Shown here: positions 53,222 to 61,801 of the stretch, in pieces | Layout of the letters: the number at the start of each line of letters is the position of its first letter | Position numbering within the stretch: position 1 is the first letter of the stretch | Assembly (NCBI RefSeq): GCF_000284255.1 | Contig: NC_017075.1 | Coordinates: 1,116,001-1,180,000 of the forward strand | Source: Rubrivivax gelatinosus IL144 | Lineage (GTDB): Bacteria; Pseudomonadota; Gammaproteobacteria; Burkholderiales; Burkholderiaceae_C | Reading direction: 5' to 3' | Length of the DNA: 64,000 nucleotides | Program-made: the position numbers and the translations under genes | The notes under the pieces: model-generated | What the model was told of the DNA's origin: nothing | Database searches by the model: none | Seen by the model: only the letters and a program-made list of their open reading frames with translations

Positions 53222-54706
53222 ATGGATACACGAGTCACCCCGAACCCGGTCGACGGCCCCGAAGCCAGCTCGGGCATCTCCCGCTGGCCCGACACCGAGC
53301 AGTTGCAGCGCCGCTTCGACGAGCTGGTCAAGCAGCCGATGCGCCCAGTGCGCGCGGACGCGATGCAGAAGGTGCAGCGCTACTTCGACGAGCGCTGCAA
53401 GACCTCCAAGGCGCTGTCCGAACGCGCCAAGACCGTCATTCCGGGCGGCGTGCAGCACAACCTGGCGTTCAACCATCCGTTCCCGCTGGCCTTCTCGCAG
53501 GCCGAGGGCGCGCACCTGAGCGACGTCGACGGCAACCGCTACATCGACTTCCTGCAGGCCGGCGGCCCGACGCTGCTGGGCAGCAACTACGAGCCGGTGC
53601 GGCGCAAGGTGCACGAGCTGATCGACGAATGCGGCCCGGTCACCGGCCTGCTGCACGAGTACGAGGTGAAGCTTGCCGAACTCGTCTGCCGCCACATGCC
53701 GGGCGTCGAGATGCTGCGCCTGCTGGGCTCGGGCACCGAGGCGGTGATGGGCGCGGTGCGCCTGGCGCGCACCTTCACCGGTCGCAAGTGGATCATCAAG
53801 GTCGGCGGCGCCTATCACGGCTGGAGCGACCAGCTCGTCTACGGCATGCGCCTGCCCAAGACCGGCCGCATGGAAGCCACCGGCATCCCGCGCGGCGCCA
53901 CCGGCCACACCCAGGAGTGCCTGCCCAACGACCTCGACGAGCTGCGCCGCAAACTGAGCTGGAACCGCCTGCGCGGCGGCACGGCGGCGGTGCTGGTCGA
54001 GCCGCTGGGCCCGGAAAGCGGCACGCGGCCGGTGCACCGGGACTACAACCGCCAGGTGCGCCAGCTTTGCGACGAGTTCGGCGCGCTGCTGGTCTTCGAC
54101 GAGGTCGTCACGGGTTTTCGCACCGGGCTGGCCGGCGCCCAGGGCTACTTCGGCGTCAAGCCGGACATCACCGTGCTCGGCAAGTGCCTGACCGGCGGCT
54201 ACCCGATGGCCGGCGCGATCGGCGGCCGCAAGGACATCATGATGTCGCTGGTCGGCGGCATCGGCACCACCACCAAACGCGCTTTCGTCGGCGGCACGCT
54301 GTCGGCCAACCCGCTGTCCTGCGTCGCCGGCTACCACGCGATCCTGGAGATGGAGCGCACCGGCGCTGCGGCCAAGGCCGGGCGCGCCGGCGACCGGCTG
54401 TGCCAGGGGCTGGAGGAGATCATCCGCCGCCGCGGCCTGCCTTACGTCAGCTACAACATGGGCTCGATCGTGCACCTGCAGACCTCGGGCGTGCTGCTGC
54501 TGGACACCAGCAGCCTGTGGAAGCTGCTGAAGGTGAAGGACGAGGCCAAGCGCCGCAAGCACATGATGGAAGAGATGGGCGCGGCCTACACCGCGCACGG
54601 GCTGATCACGCTGGCCGGCAGCCGCATCTACACCAGCCTGGCCGACACCGACGAGGTGATCGACGACGCGCTGAACCGCTTCGACGACGTCTTCGCGCTG
54701 GTCTGA
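53222..54706 (+). CDS. PLP-dependent class III aminotransferase, glutamate-1-semialdehyde aminomutase-like
   Basis: A 494-residue fold-type I enzyme. The catalytic Lys321 lies in VLGKCLTGGYPMAGAIGG and the pyridine-binding Asp293 in LLVFDEVVTGFR. SGTEAVMGAVRLAR and GAYHGWSDQ are standard for the family that includes HemL. An N-terminal extension of about 60 residues and the location away from heme genes argue against HemL itself. Its substrate is probably an amino or keto derivative of the sugar handled by the kinase and aldolase. An AGGAAAC segment precedes the start ATG at 53222, and it shares the operon with the neighbours at 7 and 4 bp spacing. Confidence 0.85.
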   Translation: MDTRVTPNPVDGPEASSGISRWPDTEQLQRRFDELVKQPMRPVRADAMQKVQRYFDERCKTSKALSERAKTVIPGGVQHNLAFNHPFPLAFSQAEGAHLSDVDGNRYIDFLQAGGPTLLGSNYEPVRRKVHELIDECGPVTGLLHEYEVKLAELVCRHMPGVEMLRLLGSGTEAVMGAVRLARTFTGRKWIIKVGGAYHGWSDQLVYGMRLPKTGRMEATGIPRGATGHTQECLPNDLDELRRKLSWNRLRGGTAAVLVEPLGPESGTRPVHRDYNRQVRQLCDEFGALLVFDEVVTGFRTGLAGAQGYFGVKPDITVLGKCLTGGYPMAGAIGGRKDIMMSLVGGIGTTTKRAFVGGTLSANPLSCVAGYHAILEMERTGAAAKAGRAGDRLCQGLEEIIRRRGLPYVSYNMGSIVHLQTSGVLLLDTSSLWKLLKVKDEAKRRKHMMEEMGAAYTAHGLITLAGSRIYTSLADTDEVIDDALNRFDDVFALV

Positions 54707-54710
54707 GGCC

Positions 54711-55334
54711 ATGGAGCTCGACGACCTGCTGATGGCGACCTGGCTCCCGCTGCGCGAGCGCCTGGTCGGCAAGCGCCTGATGAACGGTGCCGGCGCCGCG
54801 CTGTCGCTGCGCATTCCCGGCGGCAGCACGATGTGGCACGGCGCCGCGGGCGACGCCGCGCCGCGCCGCGTCGACTGGCGCGACGAGACGGCGATCCCGG
54901 CGGCGGCGGTGTTCGCCGCGCGCCAGGACGTCTGCGCCGTGCTGCACGGCGGCGGTCTCTACGGCCCGCAGCTCGCCGGCTTCGGCGGCCGCATGCCGGG
55001 CGTGTTCGACGAGCAGGTGCGCCACCTCGGCCTGATGGCGGCGGCGCGCGGTTCATCGAACTGGGTGGCGACGCTGGCCAAGGGCGGCAACGCCGCGCTC
55101 CACGACGGCCTGCCGCTGGTGCTGGGCATGACCGGCGCACGCCTGGCGCTCAACGCCGAGCTGTTCGAGAAATGCGCCAAGGCCTACGTGCTGGCGCTGG
55201 GCGCCGGCGGCCAGGTCAGGCCCTTGCCGTGGATCGTGCGCCACGTCGCCAACGGCCGGCTGATGAGGGACGAGAAACGCGCCCGCGAGCGGGTCGCGCA
55301 AGGCCTGCTGCCCGAAGAGAGCAAGGGCTACTGA
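54711..55334 (+). CDS. Divergent class II aldolase-like protein lacking part of the metal site
   Basis: A 207-residue protein of the class II aldolase fold. LMNGAGAALSLRIPG parallels the FAGTGGN loop, and AIPAAAVFAARQDVCAVLHGGG parallels the metal-loop region. Glu59 and His79 can be aligned with Glu76 and His95 of the neighbouring aldolase, but the second His of the HTH pair is Gly81, and no NHG motif with the third His is found. So metal catalysis as in classical members is unlikely. It could be a regulatory or lyase subunit. It starts 4 bp after the aminotransferase stop, the end of the operon. Confidence 0.7.
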   Translation: MELDDLLMATWLPLRERLVGKRLMNGAGAALSLRIPGGSTMWHGAAGDAAPRRVDWRDETAIPAAAVFAARQDVCAVLHGGGLYGPQLAGFGGRMPGVFDEQVRHLGLMAAARGSSNWVATLAKGGNAALHDGLPLVLGMTGARLALNAELFEKCAKAYVLALGAGGQVRPLPWIVRHVANGRLMRDEKRARERVAQGLLPEESKGY

Positions 55335-55349
55335 ACGCCGCCGACGCGA

Positions 55350-55372
55350 GCGGCCGGGCCTCAGCCGGCCGC
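55350..55372. other. GC-rich hairpin between convergent operons
   Basis: GCGGCCGG at 55350-55357 can pair with CCGGCCGC at 55365-55372 across a 7-nt loop. There is no T-run, and the right arm lies in the last codons of the leftward gene. It may slow or stop either convergent transcript. Confidence 0.4.
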
Positions 55373-56638
55373 CGGGAACGGCGTCCAGGTGTCGACGATG
55401 CCGCGTTCGCCGTCCCAGACGGCGATGTCGCCGAACTGCTGCAGCACCGCTTCGCTCTGCGTCGGGCGGAAGAACACCAGGCTGTCGGGCTCCAGCGCCT
55501 GGCGGCCCGAGCCGAGCAGGATCTGCTGGTTCGACGACGGGCCGATCAGCGCGCTGGCCGCCAGCCCGGCCGGCGACACCGGCTCGGCGAGCCAGTGGCC
55601 GCCGTGGATGTGGGCCTGGCGGCGCTGGTTGGGGTCCCAGGCGCGGGCCAGCGTGCCGACGAACTCGACGCCGACCGGCGGCCGGAACTCGGCCACCTTC
55701 AGCACCGGCGTGGCGATGAAGGCCGCGCAGCGGAAGTCCGCCAGCAGCGGCGTGTCGAAGTCCAGCGGCTTGACCATCGCCGAGCCGACCGCGACCTCGT
55801 TGGCCGCGCCGCTGCCGTCGTGCAGCCTGAAGGTCGGCGAGCCGCCGGTGTTCAGCGTCGCGTCGGCCAGCCGGGCGGCCAGTGGGCTGCGTCGCAGCTC
55901 GTCGACGGCTTCGCGGTAACGCACCAGCACCTGCTCGCGTGCGTAGGGTCGCCAGCCTGGCAGGTCGGGCAGCTTCTCGGTGTGCGCGTCGTAGCCCATG
56001 AAGCCCGACCACTGCAGCAGCGGCTCCTCGGCGATCAGCTGCAGCATCGTGCGCAGCGTCGCCGGGTCGGCGACGCCGCCGCGATGCAGGCCGACGTCGA
56101 TCTCGAGGTTCACGCGCATCGGCTGGCGCTGCGCACGCGCCAGCTCGCGGTACTGCTGCAGCCGCGCCGGCGTGTCGACCAGCCACTGCAGCTGGCGCGC
56201 GGGCTCGAAGCCCGAGGCCGGGCGCTGGCGCAGGTACTGCGCCGCGGCGGCCACCGGCAGCGGCTTGCCGAGCAGCAGCTCGCACTGCGGCCGCGCGCGG
56301 CTCGTCAGCTCCAGGTACGGCAGGTTGAAGACCATCTGCCGCTGCGTGCCGGTGGCCGCGGCCACGGCGTCGAGCAGCGCCAGGCAGGGCAGCGACTTGT
56401 TCACCAGCCGCAGCTGCAGCCGCCCGGCGACGTGGCGCTGCACCAGCGCCGCGTTGGCGCGCAGCCGCGCCAGGTCCAGCACCAGCGTCGGCTGCTGCGC
56501 CAGCCCGGCGGCACGCAGCGAGCGCGCCAGCGCGGCGAAGTAGGCGTCGTGCGGCGCGCCGCGCTCGCCAGGGCGCAGCAGCGCGACCGCGGCCAGCGCG
56601 GCGCCGCCGACGAGCAGGCGGCGGCGGCCGGGTCTCAT
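55361..56638 (-). CDS. Exported PLP-dependent alanine-racemase-fold protein (DSD1/D-threonine aldolase-like)
   Basis: A 425-residue protein. The start RPGRRRLLVGGAALAAVALL is a twin-arginine-type signal. The fold-type III domain begins about residue 48 with TLVLDLARLRANAALV, followed by LRLVNKSLP with the likely PLP Lys81, and NLEIDVGLHRGGV. The C-terminal beta domain (ADATLNTGGSPTFRLHD, VGSAMVKPLD) matches D-serine dehydratase/D-threonine aldolase relatives, but their zinc-binding His/Cys pair is not evident. Export by Tat would suit a cofactor-loaded enzyme. It starts 4 bp inside the end of the FAD oxidase gene, so it is coupled to it. Confidence 0.72.
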   Translation of the reverse strand: MRPGRRRLLVGGAALAAVALLRPGERGAPHDAYFAALARSLRAAGLAQQPTLVLDLARLRANAALVQRHVAGRLQLRLVNKSLPCLALLDAVAAATGTQRQMVFNLPYLELTSRARPQCELLLGKPLPVAAAAQYLRQRPASGFEPARQLQWLVDTPARLQQYRELARAQRQPMRVNLEIDVGLHRGGVADPATLRTMLQLIAEEPLLQWSGFMGYDAHTEKLPDLPGWRPYAREQVLVRYREAVDELRRSPLAARLADATLNTGGSPTFRLHDGSGAANEVAVGSAMVKPLDFDTPLLADFRCAAFIATPVLKVAEFRPPVGVEFVGTLARAWDPNQRRQAHIHGGHWLAEPVSPAGLAASALIGPSSNQQILLGSGRQALEPDSLVFFRPTQSEAVLQQFGDIAVWDGERGIVDTWTPFPAAG

Positions 56639-58026
56639 GCGAGGCCGAAGACCTGGCGCAGGTGCGTGTTCAGGAAACGCCCCTGCGGATCGAACTCGCG
56701 CCGCACGCGGCCGAAGTCGGCCCAGCGCGGGTACAGCGCCGCCAGCTCGGTGGCGCCCAGCGTGTGCAGCTTGCCCCAGTGCGGCCGGCCGCCGTGGGCG
56801 AGGCAGATGCGGCTGCCTTCGCGCACGAGGGTCTCGTGCTCCTCGTCGGCGGCGGCGTGGAGCGCGATCGAGCAGCTGTCGCGGCCGTGGAAAGGGCTCA
56901 GCCAGGCCTCGTCGCGGCGCACCCAGCGCATCTCGATCGGGAAGAAGGCGTCGTGGTGGCGCTCGATCTCGGCGATGACCGCGCGCAGGCCGTCCAGGCC
57001 CCGTTCGGCCGGCAGGTGCCATTCGGTCTCGTTGAAGCGCACCGAGCGGGTCGTCGACAGCAGCCGGTAGCCGCGGTCGCGTGCGTGTTCGGTCTGCTGC
57101 GGGTCGATCAGGCGCTGCGCGGCCCAGCTGCGCAGCACCGGGAAGCGGCCCAGCCAGTCGCGCAAACGCTTCAGGTCGGCCAGCACCGTGTCGTCGGCCG
57201 GCCGCGGCGTGACGACGTCGCTGCCGGCGTAAGGCGCGTGCGCGACGGCCGCCGCGTAGCCGGTGAAGGGCAGCACGAAGAGCTCGAAGTGGCGGTAGGA
57301 CGCGGCCAGCGCCGGGGCTTCCTCGAGCAGGCGGTCGACCGGGCGCAGCCAGACCTTGCGCTCCAGCGCGTAGGCCGGCACGACCCGCAGCGTGTACTGC
57401 GTCGCGACGCCCAGGCTGCCCAGCGAGACACGCGCCGCGGCCAGCGCCTGCGGGTCGCGGCGCTCGTCCAGCTCGACGAGGCGGCCGTCGGCGCCGACCA
57501 GGCGCAGCGCGAGCACGTCGGCGTGCAGCGCCGGCAGCGTCGCGCCGGTGCCGTGCGTGCCGGTGGCCAGCGCGCCGGCCAGGGTCTGCATCGTGATGTC
57601 GGGCAGGTTGCGCAGCGCCAGGCCCTGGGCGTCCAGCGCCTGGGCCAGCACGGCCAGGCGGGTGCCGGCGCGCACGGTCGCGGTGCCGGCGGCCTTGTCG
57701 ACGGACACGAGGCCGGACAGGCGGTCCAGCGACACCAGCGTGCCCGGCGTCGGCACCAGCGCGCTGAACGAATGGCCCGAGCCGACGGCGCGCAGCTCGC
57801 CGCGTGCGGCCCGCAGCAGCGCCTGCAGCTCGGTTTCGCTGCCGGGCGTGGCAATGGCCGCGGGCGTGGCCTGCTGCAGCCCCGACCAGTTGCGCCAGCG
57901 CGGCGCTGCCACCGGCCGAGCCGGCGTCGGCGTCTGTGCGGCCGCGGCGGTCACCCAGCCGGCGACGACCGTCGCCGCGGCGCTGGCGCAGACCTGGCGG
58001 CGCGTGAAGGGCGGGAGTGTGTTCAT
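56635..58026 (-). CDS. Tat-exported FAD-linked oxidase, D-arabinono-1,4-lactone oxidase family
   Basis: A 463-residue protein with a Tat-type signal (FTRRQVCASAAATVV, cleaved near residue 30). The PCMH-type FAD domain has RAVGSGHSFSALVPT with His85, the position where FAD is covalently bound in gulonolactone/arabinonolactone oxidases, and LAGALATGTHGTG. The C-terminal ALO domain ends RREFDPQGRFLNTHLRQ, typical of the family. The true substrate is unknown; sugar lactones, sugars or other polyols are possible. It overlaps the cytochrome c gene by 4 bp, so electrons may go to that cytochrome in the periplasm rather than to oxygen. Confidence 0.85.
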   Translation of the reverse strand: MNTLPPFTRRQVCASAAATVVAGWVTAAAAQTPTPARPVAAPRWRNWSGLQQATPAAIATPGSETELQALLRAARGELRAVGSGHSFSALVPTPGTLVSLDRLSGLVSVDKAAGTATVRAGTRLAVLAQALDAQGLALRNLPDITMQTLAGALATGTHGTGATLPALHADVLALRLVGADGRLVELDERRDPQALAAARVSLGSLGVATQYTLRVVPAYALERKVWLRPVDRLLEEAPALAASYRHFELFVLPFTGYAAAVAHAPYAGSDVVTPRPADDTVLADLKRLRDWLGRFPVLRSWAAQRLIDPQQTEHARDRGYRLLSTTRSVRFNETEWHLPAERGLDGLRAVIAEIERHHDAFFPIEMRWVRRDEAWLSPFHGRDSCSIALHAAADEEHETLVREGSRICLAHGGRPHWGKLHTLGATELAALYPRWADFGRVRREFDPQGRFLNTHLRQVFGLA

Positions 58027-58376
58027 CGTGGCCGGCTCATGAAGTCGATCAAACGAAGCAGGTCCTCGTCGCTGCAGTCGGCGCACAGGCCCCGCGGCGG
58101 CATCGTGTTGAAGCCTTCGCGCGCGCGCTGCAGCAGCACCGCCGGCCCCTGGGCCAGCCGCGGCCGCCACGACGGCGCGTGGCCGGCCAGCGGCGCCGGC
58201 CCGCGTGTGGTGTGGCACAGGCGGCAGGAGCGCTCCCAGCGCTCGGCCAGCGCGGCGTCGTCGGGCCGCATCGATTCGGCGCGGTGGTAATCGGCGTCGG
58301 CGGGCGGTGCGCCGGCCGGGCTGCAGGCCGCGAGCAGCAGCGCCGCGGCGGCGGGCAGCCAGGCGCGCGGCTTCAT
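58023..58376 (-). CDS. Small cytochrome c lipoprotein
   Basis: A 117-residue protein with a lipoprotein signal (LLLAAC lipobox with the Cys at residue 19). One heme-binding CRLCH motif follows about residue 50, and PAPLAGHAPSWRPRLAQG with FNTMPPRGLC contains the Met likely to be the sixth heme ligand. It lies between the MMPL exporter and the FAD oxidase genes with 4-bp overlaps at both sides, so it is probably the electron acceptor of the oxidase. Two extra Cys residues (LCADC) near the end are unusual for this class and could form a disulfide. Confidence 0.85.
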   Translation of the reverse strand: MKPRAWLPAAAALLLAACSPAGAPPADADYHRAESMRPDDAALAERWERSCRLCHTTRGPAPLAGHAPSWRPRLAQGPAVLLQRAREGFNTMPPRGLCADCSDEDLLRLIDFMSRPR

Positions 58377-60754
58377 TCGGCCACCGGCGCCAGCTGCGCC
58401 GCCCGCCGGCGCGAGGCCAGGCGCTGCCACAGCCAGGCCAGCGCCGGCATTAGCAGCAGCGCGCCGAGCACGTTGACCAGGAACATGAAGGCCAGCAGCA
58501 GCCCCATGTCGGCCTGGAACTTCAGCTGCGAGAAGGCCCAGGAGCCGACGCCGACGCTCATCGTCGCCGCCGTGAACAGCACCGAGCGCCCGCGTTCGTG
58601 CAGCGACAGCGCCCAGGCGTCGGGCAACGCCATGCCGTCGGCCAGGTGGTGCTTCAGGCGTTCGTAGAGGTAGATGCCGTAGTCGACGCCGACGCCGACG
58701 CCCAGCGTCACCACCGGCAGCGTCGAGACCTTCAGGCCGATGCCCAGCCAGGCCATCGTCGCATTGCACAGCAGCGACACCAGCGCCAGCGGCACGATGA
58801 TGACGACCGCGCCGCAGAGGTCGCGGAAGGTGATGACGCACAGCACCGCCAGCGAGACGAAGATCGCCGCCAGCATGCGCGGCTCGGCGGCGCTGACGGC
58901 TTCGTTGGTCGCCGCCATCACGCCGAGGTTGCCGCCGCCGAGCCTGAGCTGCACCGCGGCCGACGGGTTGGCTGCGGCGTAGTCCTGCACCGCCTGGACG
59001 ATGCGGCTGATCGTGTGCGCGTCGTGGTCGGCGGCGAACACCAGCACTTGCATCGCCTCGCACGAGCGGGCCACCAGCCCGGCGCCTTCGGTGATCAGCT
59101 GGTTCGAGGCCTGGCCCATCGCCGCCGGGCTGTCGGCGACGACGCGCCACTTGATGTTGCCCTCGTTCCAGCCGGCGTTGATCATCGCCGCGAAGAACGG
59201 ATAGGCGATGACGCGCGAGACGCCGTCGACCTCGCCGAGCCGCGCCTCGAGCCGGTCGATGTAGTCGGCGGCCTCGGGCCGCAGGCAGATCTGGCGCGTG
59301 CTCTCGTCGTGGGCGCCGTCCGGCGGCACGACGTAGACCGTCAGCAGCTCGCTGCCCAGGCTGAACGAACGCAGCACGGCCGCCGAGTCGCGGTTGTAGC
59401 GCGCGTCCGGGAAGAACTCCGGCATGCCCACGCCCTGGTCGCCGATGCGCACCTTGGCGCCCTCGACGTGGCCCACCCAGGCCAGGCCCAGCGAGACGGC
59501 GAGCACGCCGACGGCCAAGGGCGCCGTCGCCGCCGAGGCCACCCAGCGCAGCGCGCGCGGCAGCTGCTCGGCGGCGTCGCGCGCGGCGCGGTGCGGCGCG
59601 TGGCGCGGGTGGCCGAAGGACAGGATGACCGGCAGCAGCACCTTGTTGGTCAGGATCATCAGGCTGACGCCGATGCTGGCCATGACGCCGAGCTCGCGCA
59701 CGATCTCGATGTCGACGAGCATGATGACCAGGAAGCCGATGGCGTTGGTCAGCAGCGCCAGCGTGCCGGGCACGAAGAGCGCGACGAAGGCTTCGTGCGC
59801 GGCCTCGGCCGGCGTCGCGCCGCGGCGCACCGCACGCGACCAGGCGCTGGTCATCTGCACCGCGTGGCTGACGCCGATCGTGAAGATCAGGTAGGGCACC
59901 AGGATCGACAGCGGGTCGATGCCCATGCCGATCAGCGGCATCAGCCCCAGCAGCCAGAGCACCGGCAGCACGGCGACGGCCAGCGCGCGCCAGGTCAGCG
60001 CCCAGGAGCGGCTGTACCAGCGCAGCAGCAGCGTCGTCACGGCGGCCGCGGCGGCGAAGAACAGCAGCACGCCGCGCGTGCCTTCGGCGATGTCGCCGAT
60101 GACCTTGGCGAAGCCGACGATGTGCACGTCGACGTGCTCGTCGGCGTACCGGGCGCGCAGCGCCTCGAGCTTGCGCGCGACGGCTTCGTAGTCCAGCGGC
60201 TCGGCGCTGCCCGGCGTGCGGTCCTGCAGCTCGAACTGGATCAGCGCGCCGTGCAGGTCGTTGCTGACCAGGCGGCCGATCTCGCCGGACTTCTCGGTGT
60301 TGGTGCGCACCGTGGCGATGTCTTCGGCCGAGCCGGTGAAGCCCGAGCGGATGACGCTGCCGCCGGCGAAACCCTGTTCGGTGATCTCGACGTAGCGCAC
60401 GCGCGGCGTCCACAGCGACATCACCGACTCGCGGCGCACGCCGTCGATGAAGAAGACGTCGTCGGTCGCGGCCTTCAGGCGTTCGAGGTACCGCGCCTCG
60501 AAGATGTCGCCCTGCTTGTTGACCAGCGCGACGAGCACCGTGTTGGCGCCGCCGAAGACGTTCTCGTAGCGCAGGAAGTCCCGCATGAACGGGTGCTGCT
60601 GCGGGATCGACTTCTCGAAGCGCGCGTCCAGGCGCAGCTGCGTCGCCGAACAGCCCAGGGCCAGGGTCAGCGCGCTCATCACGACGAGCACGGCGATGCG
60701 CCAGCGGATCAGCGCGTCGGCGATGCGGTGGGTGGCGGTCTGCAACCGGGTCAC
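58373..60754 (-). CDS. RND/MMPL family exporter
   Basis: A 793-residue inner-membrane protein with two repeats of one plus five membrane segments (about 18-40 and 225-420; about 440-460 and 625-790) and large periplasmic loops after the first segment of each half. GGANTVLVALVNKQGDIFEARYL and the second half VTLGVGVGVDYGIYLYERL are typical of the hydrophobe/MMPL exporters. These export lipids, hopanoids or other hydrophobic molecules, and this type is recalled next to DUF1302/DUF1329 genes. The ATG at 60754 gives a normal first helix. It lies 22 bp downstream of the YCF48-like gene. Confidence 0.9.
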   Translation of the reverse strand: MTRLQTATHRIADALIRWRIAVLVVMSALTLALGCSATQLRLDARFEKSIPQQHPFMRDFLRYENVFGGANTVLVALVNKQGDIFEARYLERLKAATDDVFFIDGVRRESVMSLWTPRVRYVEITEQGFAGGSVIRSGFTGSAEDIATVRTNTEKSGEIGRLVSNDLHGALIQFELQDRTPGSAEPLDYEAVARKLEALRARYADEHVDVHIVGFAKVIGDIAEGTRGVLLFFAAAAAVTTLLLRWYSRSWALTWRALAVAVLPVLWLLGLMPLIGMGIDPLSILVPYLIFTIGVSHAVQMTSAWSRAVRRGATPAEAAHEAFVALFVPGTLALLTNAIGFLVIMLVDIEIVRELGVMASIGVSLMILTNKVLLPVILSFGHPRHAPHRAARDAAEQLPRALRWVASAATAPLAVGVLAVSLGLAWVGHVEGAKVRIGDQGVGMPEFFPDARYNRDSAAVLRSFSLGSELLTVYVVPPDGAHDESTRQICLRPEAADYIDRLEARLGEVDGVSRVIAYPFFAAMINAGWNEGNIKWRVVADSPAAMGQASNQLITEGAGLVARSCEAMQVLVFAADHDAHTISRIVQAVQDYAAANPSAAVQLRLGGGNLGVMAATNEAVSAAEPRMLAAIFVSLAVLCVITFRDLCGAVVIIVPLALVSLLCNATMAWLGIGLKVSTLPVVTLGVGVGVDYGIYLYERLKHHLADGMALPDAWALSLHERGRSVLFTAATMSVGVGSWAFSQLKFQADMGLLLAFMFLVNVLGALLLMPALAWLWQRLASRRRAAQLAPVAE

Positions 60755-60776
60755 GGGCCTGTCCTCGTCGAGGTCT

Positions 60777-61769
60777 TCATGCCAGCCAGGGCCCGCGGGG
60801 CAGCGGCTGGATACCGGTCTCGCCGACGGCGAGCAGGCTGCGCGAGGCGCCGCCGCTCAGAACGGTGCGCCAGGCGCCCGGGCCGACACGCGCCTGGTGC
60901 TGCAGGCGCCAGCCGGCGGCCGCGTCGGGGCCGAGGCTGGCGACGGCGCCGCCGTTGCCGGCCAGCAGCACACGCCGGCCAGCGCCTTGGCCGACCAGCG
61001 TCGCGCCGTACCAGGCGGCCGGCGCTTGCGCCGCCAGCAGCTGCCAGTGCTGGCCGGCGTCGGCCGAATGCAGCAGCGTGCCGCCCAGGCCGGCGGCGAC
61101 GAACTCGCGTTCGCCTGTTGCGACGACGGCGAACAGCGAGGCGCTGGCCGCGCCGCCGGTTTCGGCCCAGCTGCGGCCGCCGTCGGCGCTGCGCAGCACC
61201 AGGCCGCGTTCGCCGACGACGACGATCGCCGCCGGCGTCGCCGCGCAGGCGTTGAGGTGGCGGTCGTCCTCGACGGCCTTCAGCGCCGCCCAGTGCGCGC
61301 CGCCGTCGTCGCTGGCCCAGCAGGCGCCGAAAGCACCGACGGCCAGCAGCCGGTTCTGCGGCAGCACCAGCGCGTCCAGCAGCGACAGCGACTCGGGCGT
61401 GGCGATGGGCCGCGCCTGCCAGCTGTCGCCGCCGTCGGCGCTGGCGAGCACGGTGCCGCGGTGGCCGACGGCCAGGCCGCGGCGGCCGGCCATGACGATG
61501 GCGGTGATGCCGCCGGCGCCGGTCTCGGCGCTGCGGCGCCAATGGGCGCCGCCGTCGCGCGAGCGGTAGAGCTGGCCGCGGTGGTCGCCGACCCAGAGGC
61601 TGTCGCCCTGCTGGCAGCCGGCCAGCAGCACGCCGGCGCGCCGGTCGGGCGGGCGCGCGGCGGCGGCGTCCGGCGCAGGCTGGGCGTGCAGCCCGGGGGC
61701 CAGCAGCACCAGACCGGCGCCGCCGGCCTTGCGGAGGATGGCGCGGCGCGCCGGGGAAGGGGCAGACAT
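60777..61769 (-). CDS. YCF48/BNR-repeat-like beta-propeller protein with Tat-like signal
   Basis: A 330-residue protein. ARRAILRKAGGAGLVLLAPGLHAQ is a Tat-like signal. The mature part is a propeller with recurring SxDGGxxW motifs (SRDGGAHWRR, SADGGDSWQA, SDDGGAHWAA, SADGGRSWAE, SADAGQHWQL), the BNR/photosystem II stability factor Ycf48 pattern. The role in heterotrophs is unknown; in DUF1302/DUF1329 clusters it is a regular member and may assist assembly of an envelope complex. The ATG at 61769 is 32 bp after the DUF1329 stop. Confidence 0.85.
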   Translation of the reverse strand: MSAPSPARRAILRKAGGAGLVLLAPGLHAQPAPDAAAARPPDRRAGVLLAGCQQGDSLWVGDHRGQLYRSRDGGAHWRRSAETGAGGITAIVMAGRRGLAVGHRGTVLASADGGDSWQARPIATPESLSLLDALVLPQNRLLAVGAFGACWASDDGGAHWAALKAVEDDRHLNACAATPAAIVVVGERGLVLRSADGGRSWAETGGAASASLFAVVATGEREFVAAGLGGTLLHSADAGQHWQLLAAQAPAAWYGATLVGQGAGRRVLLAGNGGAVASLGPDAAAGWRLQHQARVGPGAWRTVLSGGASRSLLAVGETGIQPLPRGPWLA

Positions 61770-61801
61770 GGGCGTCGCGGCGTCGGGCGGCCGGGGCCGC
61801 G

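Noticed and set aside
53222..54706. HemL glutamate-1-semialdehyde aminomutase of heme synthesis
   Set aside because: The fold and PLP motifs fit, but the N-terminal extension, the position within a kinase/aldolase operon and the absence of heme genes nearby make a catabolic aminotransferase more likely.
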